64,000 bases of DNA from Anodontia alba (Eukaryota > Mollusca > Bivalvia > Lucinida > Lucinidae): contig OZ024826.1 in NCBI GenBank assembly GCA_964016985.1, forward strand, positions 69,098,768-69,162,767, given 5' to 3'. A program made the translations under genes and the position numbers. The first letter of the stretch is position 1, and each line of letters begins with the position of its first letter. Below the pieces are notes generated by a model that saw only the letters and a program-made list of their open reading frames with translations, was not told the DNA's origin and made no database searches. Below are positions 56,141 to 64,000 of this stretch, piece after piece.

Positions 56141-56498
56141 CAGTCGAACCTCAATGGTTGAACATCTTTGGGACCATGGAAATGAGTTCGAGACATGGGT
56201 ATTTCAAGCCACTGAGGGTTAATCATGACACCAGTTCAGGAAGCAAATAGCGGTAATTTAGGGAAATCTTTTCAATTTTTTACATAATGATTGTATGTTG
56301 AGTGTACTCATTAGAATTGCCTCGATGAGGCGATTATAATGAGTACACACAACATACAATTCCATGATGAAATAAGAAAAAAATCCCTAAATATTTGTTT
56401 TCTTGAGCTATTGGAAGAATTTTGTAGGGACTGAAAAAAGAGTTCGAATCATCCACGGTAAACGAGCCATCCGTGTTCGAGCCATTGAGGTTATACTG
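56141..56498. mobile_element. Pogo-like MITE with a strong central hairpin
   Basis: Ends CAGTCGAACCTCAATGG (left) and CAGTATAACCTCAATGG (right, reverse strand), with TA at 56139-56140 and 56499-56500. At 56290-56360 the two halves GTATGTTGAGTGTACTCATT.. and ..AATGAGTACACACAACATAC form a near-perfect stem of about 34 bp with a 3-base loop. No transposase. Confidence 0.85.
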
Positions 56499-56630
56499 TA
56501 TGACTTTACAAATATTTGCAGGAGGATGGTTCATAGCATGGTAACGCACATACGCGCATAAAACCTCGTTTTCGAAAGACGTAGTAAGGCGAGTAGATCA
56601 ATTGCTAACGCTCAACATCTGGGTAAAGTT

Positions 56631-57657
56631 TTCAGCAGATGACATTGAAATATTATTTTACTTATTGTTTTCAGAAAACAGGTTTTGACATAATCTCGAT
56701 TGGAGACAACTGACATTGTCTCGATTAGAGACAATTTGCATGAAATGTCTCAGCCTGTTTTCTGGGGAAAAATAAAATAATAATAAAAAAAACCATCATC
56801 AATTTGTCGTCTGCTGAATTAGCCTAGCAACAGAAACCTCCATGTCTAGTTGATCCGGCTCGTGAACTGGATACTTCTTCCTGAAGTCCTCATGTAAACG
56901 AAAAAACAATATAAAAGTCTAAGTATTTCTCGGGTGTAGAGGTCAGGCATGTCAAATAACATAGGTTTTATCTTAAGTTTGTGAGCGATTCGCCTGAGTT
57001 AACACAGTGATAAAATGCACAAAAATAACTAAATTGTGCAGTTTTCTGTATCTATTTTATAGTGTTACTTGGTTCATGGCTTTCACACATGTGCTTCAAT
57101 ATTACGTACCTAACTTAAACATGGGTATGTGCAAATAAACAGATATCACGTCACCGACTTCCGCCTTAATATACATTATATAGTTCCTTCTACTGTAATC
57201 GTAATGATGTTGTGAAACTCATTTTTCGAAGATTTTTCCGAAATTAATGAAAGACGACAAGCAAAACGCCTTCCCCGTGTGGTAAGAGTGTACGAAAGCA
57301 ACATTATTTTTCACTTCTGTCCGCTTATTGATGAAAGTGGGGCGGTGAGTTTGCGACGGCGTACCAACGACTGCACTATCTAGTTATTTTTGTGCATTTT
57401 ATCACTGTGTTACCTCCGGTGAATCGCACACAAACTTATTTAGACTTTAAAATGTTTCTCTTTCTTTTTTTTAGATTTGTTTACATCAGGACTGAAGTGG
57501 AGTCTAATCAGTTCAAGAGCCGACATGGAGGTTCTGTTGCTAGGCTAATTCACCAGACGACAAACTGATGTTTTTTTGTGTTTTTTTTATGCCCTAGAAA
57601 ACAGGCTATGACATTTCATACAAATAGTCTCCAATCGAGACATTGTCAAAACATGTC
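56631..57657. repeat. 1-kb fold-back built on the palindromic MITE family
   Basis: 56631-56818 is a complete palindromic MITE (TTCAGCAGATGAC..GTCGTCTGCTGAA). What follows (TAGCCTAGCAACAGAA, CTCCATG, CTGAAGTCCTCATGTAAAC, GCGATTCGCCTGAGTTAACA, GATAAAATGCACAAAAATAA) recurs inverted at 57379-57547, and a second half MITE closes it at 57549-57657. The unpaired middle is about 57060-57375. Four parts of the sequence therefore read the same on both strands over some 300 bases. Confidence 0.8.
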
Positions 57658-57663
57658 TTCTTA

Positions 57664-57667
<4 letters not shown>

Positions 57668-57727
<60 letters not shown>
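57668..57727 (+). repeat. (TG)n microsatellite
   Basis: About 29 uninterrupted TG repeats. Confidence 0.98.
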
Positions 57728-57728
<1 letters not shown>

Positions 57729-57929
57729 CGGCGCAAAGTAAGAATCGGTACAATTCCGGAATTGTCTTGCACAAAGTAAGAATTCTTGTACCGAACAATT
57801 CTAGAATTGCGCAGGAGATATGTATTGTGATTGATAAGGTAAATGTGCCTGCGCAAAGTGGGAATAGTTTGGACAAAGTGAGAATATATTAAACTAATAG
57901 TTTTGTTCAGGGGAAAGATGGAACGAGAA

Positions 57930-58452
57930 CAGACATAACAAAGGGAGCTAACGCCAAAAGAAAGGCAGAGTTGTCATTTTTGTACGCGACATGTCTGGTC
58001 CTGTTCTATATTTCTACCAAGCATCATAAAAATATTCAAAAGGGTCTTTGACTTACAGAGCGGACATGAAATCAATGGATTGTCACTGTCAAATATAACA
58101 AAGGGAGATAACACCAAAAGGAAGAAAGGCAGAGTTGTCATTCTTGTACGTGACACCTTGTTGGGTCCTGTTCTACATTTCTGCCAAGTACCATCGAAAT
58201 ATTCCAAAGGGTATTCAAGTTACAGAGCAGACACGAAATCTTTTTCAAATAAAACAAAGGGTGATAACTCCAACAGTAAGACAGCCAGAGTTGTCAATCG
58301 TCATCACGTCCTGATCTACATTTCTACCAAGTATCATCAAAATGTTCCAAAGGGTATTCAAGTTACAGAGCAGACAAGAATTTATGCCGACGCCAACGGG
58401 ATCAGTCCCAAAAACAATATGCCCCCCCCACCTTTGGTAGGGGGGGACATAA
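57930..58452 (+). repeat. Tandem array E with its right end
   Basis: Three units of the 48816 array, then the tail ACGCCAACGGGATC and a hairpin of CCCCCCCC and GGGGGGG ending ACATAA at 58452. The tail is of the same type as element A's (4180-4229), although the cores differ. The head was not found. Confidence 0.65.
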
Positions 58453-58867
58453 TCAAGAGAAACTAGCAATCAACCTTGTTTTTCTGAATCCCTTTTAACC
58501 GCATAATCATGGCCCTCGTAGGTCCTGATTAATGCATATATGACTGATCTAGTATTAATTTTATTTATTCCTGGCTTTGTATTTTAATCTACATGTATCT
58601 GCCACCTCAATACCAAGATTTATTCCTATTTTGGAAATAGTTAACCCTTTAAAACAAGGCCCATCCAAGTCTTATCAAGGACTCCTTAACTTCACTGCAG
58701 TGAGTCCCTGGAGCCCTTATTTTCAAACTCTGAGAGAAAACCCTAATAATTATTTATTATCAGTTGGTAAAAGAGGTAGACAACCAAAATGTCTTGTATT
58801 TTTCTTCAACCTGTCATAACTAATTAATAATTGAAAGATAACAATCTTGATTGTTTTATCACTTATC
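58453..58867. other. No gene recognised
   Basis: Unique-looking AT-rich stretch before a minisatellite. No supported frame. Confidence 0.4.
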
Positions 58868-59970
58868 TGGTATGCAAAAAAGTGTTTTATCTCTCAAATC
58901 AGGAGCCCTTAGAATCTCTATAGTTTTTTTTTTTTCTGTCTTATTTGGAGCCTAAAAACTTGTTTTTGCTGTCTTATTTGGAGCCATAAGAACCTGTATT
59001 GCTATATCCCTCTTTTCTGGAGCCCTAAGAAACTCTATTGTTTTATCTCTTATCTGGAGCCAAAAGCACCTTTATTGTTTATTCTCTTATTGGAGCCCCA
59101 TGAACCTCTTGTTTTATCTTATCTGGAGCCCAAAAGAAATTTGTTTATCTCTCTTATCTGGAGCCCTAGAAATGGAAAACTGTTTTATTTCTCTCTGGAG
59201 CACTCAGAACTTCTATGTGAACTTATATTGGTTAAGCTTTCTTATGAGGAGCTTTAAGAAGCTATTTTGTTTAATCCCTTTTCTTGAACCCTAAGAATTT
59301 TTACTGTCTTATCACTCTTATCTGGAGCTTTAAGAATCTTTGTTGTTTTATTCTTCTAACTTGGAGCCCCACAAACCACTATTTTTGTATTTTTCTTCTC
59401 GGAGCCCTAACAACCTTTCTTGTTTATTCCCTCTTATCTGGAGCCCAAATAACCTTTATTGGCTGTAGCTCTTATCTGGGGTCAAAAGAAAAAATTTTTA
59501 TCTTATAAACTGGAGTTCAAAGATTTTTTTCCCTGCCTTTGGAACCCTAAGAATATTGTTCTCTTAACCAGCCCTTAAAACCTTTATTTTTTTTTATCTT
59601 TCTTATCTGAAGCCCTAAGAACATTTATTGTTTAATGTCTCTTATCTGAGCCTTTCTTGGGTTAATCTATTTTATCAGGAACCCTAAGAATCTTTACTAT
59701 CTTATCTCTTTTATAAGGACCCCCTAAGAAACTTTTTTGTTAAATACCCTATTGTGGAAAATCTCTATTTTTGTAGCTGTCTTATCTGGAGTCCTAAGGA
59801 CCTCTATTTTATCTCTTATCAGGAGCCCTCTGATCTTTATTTTCATCTTAGCTTGAGCACTAAAGAAACTATAGTTTACTGTCTCTTATCTGGGGCCCTA
59901 CAAACCTTTACTGTTTACTCTCTTATCTGGAGCCCAGAGAAGCTCTTATGTATTGGTTCTTATCTGGAAC
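58868..59970 (+). repeat. Degenerate minisatellite, unit about 45-50 bp
   Basis: About 22 diverged units of the type CTTATCTGGAGCCCTAAGAA followed by CTTTATTGTTTTATCTCT. Short Leu/Phe/Trp-rich frames seen here follow the repeat. Confidence 0.85.
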
Positions 59971-60401
59971 ATTGATTGTGATGGGGTTTAGCCACACATC
60001 AACCCTTATGGGTCATTTTGTGTTGTCTCCCAGAACAAGGGAGAAAAGGGATAGAAGAGATGGGAAGGAACAGGAATAAAACTGAAGAAACAGAAGAAAC
60101 TAGAAATGTGTCAATATGACACAGATGCCCCTGCCCAGGGACCATCCTAACCCGCACACAGGCATTTTGCAAAAAATGAAGTTGAAAACGAGCCATAACT
60201 CTCATACTAATTGGCAGATTTTACCCTAAATTGAATTTGACCTATATTTTATGATTATATACCTGTGTATAAAATATGAATCCAATACACTAATCTTTTA
60301 AAAAAATAGCGAACGGAAAACAGTTTACAAACACGAAAAAGGGCCATAACTCCAATAATAATAGGCGGATATTACCCTAAATGGAACTTGACCTCTATAT
60401 G
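59971..60401. repeat. Truncated tandem-cored repeat
   Basis: Two units with GCCATAACTC..AATA or ACTAATTGGC and ATTACCCTAAATGGAACTTG (about 60192 and 60352), cut on the right by the LINE. The phrase ATGCCCCTGCCCAGGGACCA (60126) is palindromic in part and may be a head. Confidence 0.45.
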
Positions 60402-60468
60402 CAAGGAAAGAAATGTGTAATAACATGCAACAAATCAAACAGTTTAGTACTATTAACTGGACCTGCCA

Positions 60469-61893
60469 TGTGTATCTGGAGAGAAACTACATTCTTACGT
60501 TTATCTTTTGGACTGTTCAAAACATTTGTAGCTGAAAATGAAGAAAATCAACCATTTCAGTGTCAGAATTCAACTCCTGTGGAACCAAGACATGTGTCAC
60601 ACAGAACATTACCCTGGTCTCCAATAGACTTTGCTAAATCTCTATCTGACTTTGAACAGGGCTCAAATTATCAGCCCACGAGGGTGGATATTAATAGACG
60701 ACTAAACATTCTGTGGATTATCACAAAATCATTACAAATGCAGTTAAATGAAATAAATAAGGTCATGAACCAACTTGTTGAAAAAAGCAAAAATGTGCAG
60801 CCAACAGAAAGAAATCAAAATCACATCACTGAAAAAAATCGGCCAAAAACAGTTACAATCAATACTACCCATGATACAGTAACAGTTTCACCTGGAACTC
60901 AAACATATCGTGACATTCTTGTAACAAGTGAACCTGCACTACAGCCACAGTCTGAAAACCTTCATTCACATAAAAATGTATCCAGTAGTAGAGAGACAAA
61001 CTCAGCTGACTCAAAGTCAAGAAAGCCCAACCCAGGAAAGAAAAAGAAAAATGGTAAAAATAATAGACCTGGGACCAGCCAAGAACAATCACCAACACAG
61101 ACATTGATAATTGGTGACTCAATTCTTTCAGGGATTAATCCTAAAGGCTTGAAAAATAATGTTTCATGTCAATCCTATTCTGGAGCTACCCTATGTACTC
61201 TTATGGATAAAGTGCAAATTTATGACCTTAAAAATTTCAAGGATATTGTAATACTTCTCAGAGACATCGGGCAGAAGCCATGCTTGGTGAAAATGTTGAA
61301 ACGGAATACATAGAAGAGACAATGATAAACTCATCCTACAAATCAAAGAAAAAAATCCAGCTATCAACATTTACTTATGTAGTATCTGTCCACGTGGTGA
61401 CACAGAAGTTGACAATGTAAATGATGTTATAAAGGAGTTGAGTGAAATTCACAACTGTGTATTTGTGGATATCAACAGAACATTCTATAACAAATATAAT
61501 CAACTCAAATCTCACTTTTACAAACCAAGAGACAATATCCATTTATCACCATCAGGTATTAGAGGTCTACTTGGGTGTATTAACCAACATATTGACATTG
61601 TAGAGAGCTTCAAATTACGTGCTTTTGCTAAACCATCAACTCAGCCGCGGGGGCTGCAGATTCCACCATCTCAGGGACATAAGGAAGCACAACCAAGAGA
61701 GAGAGATAGCACTTTTTCATCCAAGAACAGGGGACGAAATGACAATCAAGACTACAATAATGTTGAGCGATGTTTTAAATGTGGCCTAACTAATCATAAA
61801 ACATTTGAATGCCATCATAAAAAACAATTACAGTGTTATATTTGCAGATTCTATGGCCACAAAGATTCTGTTTGTTGGAACTACATGTATTAG
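60469..61893 (+). pseudogene. LINE ORF1 with SGNH esterase-like domain and zinc knuckles
   Basis: After a low-complexity, Lys/Asn/Thr-rich middle (about 60780-61080), TLIIGDSILSGI near 61105 is the GDS block of an SGNH/GDSL hydrolase. The D-x-x-H catalytic block appears as DNIHLSPSG near 61531. The intermediate Gly/Asn block (about 61255) is damaged, and a frame change occurs before about 61330. The C-terminus has paired CCHC-type fingers (CFKCGLTNHKTFEC and CYICRFYGHKDSVC, 61774-61878), ending at TAG/TAA 61891-61893. ORF1 esterase domains are known from CR1/L2 LINEs, and the fingers would bind the element RNA. The true start is unclear; an ATG at 60469 lies after the repeat boundary. Confidence 0.8.
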
Positions 61894-61964
61894 GAAAAAG
61901 GCCAATGTGCCTTAAGAAATCAGAGCTCTAAATCTAATTTTCTCTCATTAAACAAAACAACTTA

Positions 61965-62858
61965 TTGGTGGATATATGTAGTGACTGTAATGGTTCAAAA
62001 TGCAGATGTAATAGCTTTATTAGCAAATCTATGGAACCTAACAATGATAATGATGACTATGATTTACCCACACTTTATGATCAAAGTGACTGTGACTACA
62101 ACTTATCAACCTTGTTTGATGAAACTTATGAAAACAACATTGTTTATAAAAATGCTACAATTGAAAACAATATGCATGATCAATCTTCTAATAATAATGT
62201 GTATGATTTAAATTTGCCTTCCATGAGAGCCCATTGCATGCTGAATTTAGGTCTTAAGAAAAAAGGTTTCAAGATGGGACACTTAAACATCCAGGGAATT
62301 CAGAGTAAAGTGGAACAAATTGATTTAATGCTAAACAGTTCAGAAAATGACATTCAGTTGTTAGGATTGAGTGAGAGTAAACTGAATGCTAACCATCCAA
62401 ATAACTTTTTTGAAATCAAGAACTTTCAGCTTTTTCGCAGAGACAGGATTATATCAGCTGATAGACCTGAACAAGGTGGAGGAATAATTTTGTATGTAAA
62501 AGATGACATTAAATGTGTGAGAAGATCTGATTTAGAGTGTGACAATATTGAATGTATGTGGCTGGAAATTTTATTGAAAGGCAGCAAAACTTTTCTTGTT
62601 GGTATAATTTATAGACATCCTCATGAGGGTGTACAGTGGAATGAATTATTTGAGAATCAGTTTGATAAGGTATTGGAGTGTGAAAAAGAAGTATACCTGA
62701 TGGGAGATTTAAACCCGATCTGTTACAAGAAAATATAAAGAAAACATGGCTCGAATATATGGAATCATTTGGCTTTACACAAATTATTGAGTCTCCAACT
62801 AGAGATACAAATAATTCAAGAACATTGATTGATCACATATATTGTAATACTCCAAATA
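61965..62858 (+). pseudogene. LINE ORF2, endonuclease part only
   Basis: An N-terminal Asn/Asp-rich leader (with CSDCNGSKCRC) leads to the APE endonuclease: GHLNIQGIQSK (about 62277), LLGLSESKL (catalytic Glu), FRRDR..GGGIILYVKDD, WLEILL, GIIYRHPH and YLMGDLN (about 62695). A one-base frameshift near 62712 follows, then ESFGFTQIIESPTR and TLIDHIYCN (Asp-His pair). The coding sequence stops at the pogo-like insertion at 62859. The enzyme would nick target DNA to prime reverse transcription. Confidence 0.88.
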
Positions 62859-64000
62859 CAGTTGACTCTCGTTATCTCGACCCCTCTTATCTCGATCCTA
62901 TCACTTATGTCGAACTGATTTCTAAGTCCCGATTATTTTCCTTATATATTTATTGTATTTCAGCTTCGCGTATGTCGAACTACTTTTATGTCGACACTTC
63001 GGCTATCTCGTCCATCATTTTCAGTCCCTGAATATATTTTTCACAGTTTTTACTACCGCGTATCTCGAACTCGGACCATGACGAAGGAAAACAAAATGTA
63101 AGATGCGGCGCCGCCGGTCTCTCAGTTAATGAAAGTCATAATAGGCCATTGATAAATAAATCAATATTTTAATTTTCCCCTTTGTCCAGGTAATTACAAA
63201 CAACACAAACAATGTCTAAAATCCGTAATTATGAAATCACGTGCGTGTCGAGTCGGGTTTGACACGCCGCGCTCAACACCGTCTCGTGTCATTGATTTGT
63301 AAGATAAAAAGCAGCTCAGAATAGTGTTATGGAAGATTAATCAACAAAGTTTCTTTAATTTATTGTTCAGATATGCTCTTCACTATGGAGTACTGTCCGT
63401 CTGAATGATATAGCGTCTTCAAGAAAAGTCAGTGCGCGACAGGTTCCGACTCAGATCAGCCTGTATTGAACAGGCTAGCTAAGTCTGAATCTTCGCTTGT
63501 TACTCTTTGGTCAGGCGGTGCTCTTTGGTAAGCCCAGATAAGGCTCATGCGTCTATTGGAAAATTCGTGGGCGTGCAGGCTGATCCGAGTATTTGACAGT
63601 CGCACAGTCTTCTAATAGGAGTTGTCGTGCACGGCCTCAGATAGACGAATCACACGTGGGTACCGGTGTTAACCCTTCCGACCCTGTAGACTGATACGGA
63701 TACCCGCACAAATAATGTAAGTCCAGATGAGACGGCTCACAACGAGCTTTCTTTGCAGGATCTACAGTTTGCCGCGCTGAGAGGGTTCGTTTATGCCAGG
63801 GGAGATAATCCAAACTAGCTTACAGCTGCCGCTTAACATTGTAAGCGTTTTATGCAAAAGCGGAAACCAGTCAACTCTTTATCGAGTCGTCTATGCTAAG
63901 GGAGCTAATCCAAACCAGTTCATAACGTATAGCTAACACAACCCGGAAACCAGTAATTTATTTATAGCTCACATGGAAATCCAAATTTGCAGGAGTATTA
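62859..64000. mobile_element. Pogo-like transposon end, runs off the window
   Basis: Starts CAGTTGACTCTCGTTATCTC directly after TA (62857-62858), inside the LINE endonuclease. TATCTCGA and TATGTCGAAC words are repeated through 63080, as in subterminal regions of pogo-like elements. The right end is not in the window, and no transposase frame is visible up to 64000, so how much of this belongs to the element is uncertain. The later part is CpG-richer than the rest of the window. Confidence 0.6.
63432..63606. repeat. Small inverted repeat, arms of about 32 bp
   Basis: GTGCGCGACAGG and GACTCAGATCAGCCTG at 63432-63463 are complementary, with a few mismatches, to CAGGCTGATCCGAGT and GACAGTCGCACAG at 63576-63606. 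The loop is about 110 bases. From about 63790 to 63960 a roughly 90-base direct repeat (GGGAGATAATCCAAAC / GGGAGCTAATCCAAAC, GGAAACCAGT) follows. Confidence 0.6.

Larger units (their letters stand above)
60402..62858 (+). mobile_element. L2/CR1-type LINE, 5' half
   Basis: ORF1 (esterase-like domain and CCHC fingers) is followed by ORF2 with an APE endonuclease. It is interrupted at 62858 by a pogo-like element, and the RT does not reappear before the window end. Several frameshifts. The left boundary is set only approximately, where the upstream repeat stops. Confidence 0.8.

Noticed and set aside
57587..57892. Frames with (His-Thr)n or (Cys-Val)n
   Set aside because: Translation of the TG microsatellite.

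Overview
This window looks like a repeat-rich segment of a bivalve mollusc nuclear genome. The case rests on AT-rich, almost gene-free DNA packed with tandem-cored elements ending in (ACGG)n-like stretches (the organisation described for the bivalve 'pearl' elements), together with tRNA-derived SINEs, mariner/Tc1/pogo DNA transposons, a Copia element and LINE fragments. The species is not identifiable by eye. Only two pieces of plausible spliced host-type coding sequence were found, both on the minus strand: one internal exon of a family-35 beta-galactosidase (32248-32398) and a small first exon encoding half a PHD zinc finger (7572-7674). All other coding matter belongs to mobile elements, and most of it is broken.

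Layout. 1-5100: a palindromic MITE, then two nested tandem-cored elements. 5160-5596: LINE endonuclease relic. 6191-7230: pogo-like MITE. 8018-8329: SINE. 8833-10580: tandem-cored element. 11-14 kb: diverged repeats and featureless DNA. 14.2-31 kb: a thick stack of tandem-cored elements nested in one another, with a dead Tc1-like copy (18653-20172), two SINEs, and an array of about 15 units carrying paired AAGATGGC motifs (21103-23664). 32.2 kb: beta-galactosidase exon. 32.5-47 kb: an unusual segment made almost entirely of consecutive short imperfect hairpins, split by a Copia retrotransposon (35129-44700) that itself carries two large insertions. 47.2-50.9 kb: more tandem-cored elements. 51.8-55.5 kb: a long inverted-repeat element with a perfect 6-bp target duplication, hosting a MITE and an apparently intact mariner (transposase 53129-54247). 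56.1-57.7 kb: pogo-like MITE and a 1-kb fold-back. 57.9-60.4 kb: tandem repeats. 60.4-62.9 kb: 5' half of an L2/CR1-type LINE whose ORF1 has a GDSL/SGNH esterase-like domain, cut by a pogo-like element that runs off the window.

Two observations stand out. (1) Several tandem-cored families of unrelated core sequence share one end architecture: a 5' end like C(T/A)AGAG, a subterminal motif tens of bases inside it that is complementary to a motif next to the 3' end, a 3' hairpin, and a terminal TAA. Three empty sites can be rebuilt from the arrays they interrupt, and none needs a target-site duplication. This suggests rolling-circle (Helitron2/Helentron-like) non-autonomous elements. (2) The hairpin-dense segment at 32.9-35.1 and 44.7-47.0 kb matches no repeat type I recognise and is the best candidate for an undescribed structured element or structured non-coding RNA. 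All alignments and counts here were made by eye.
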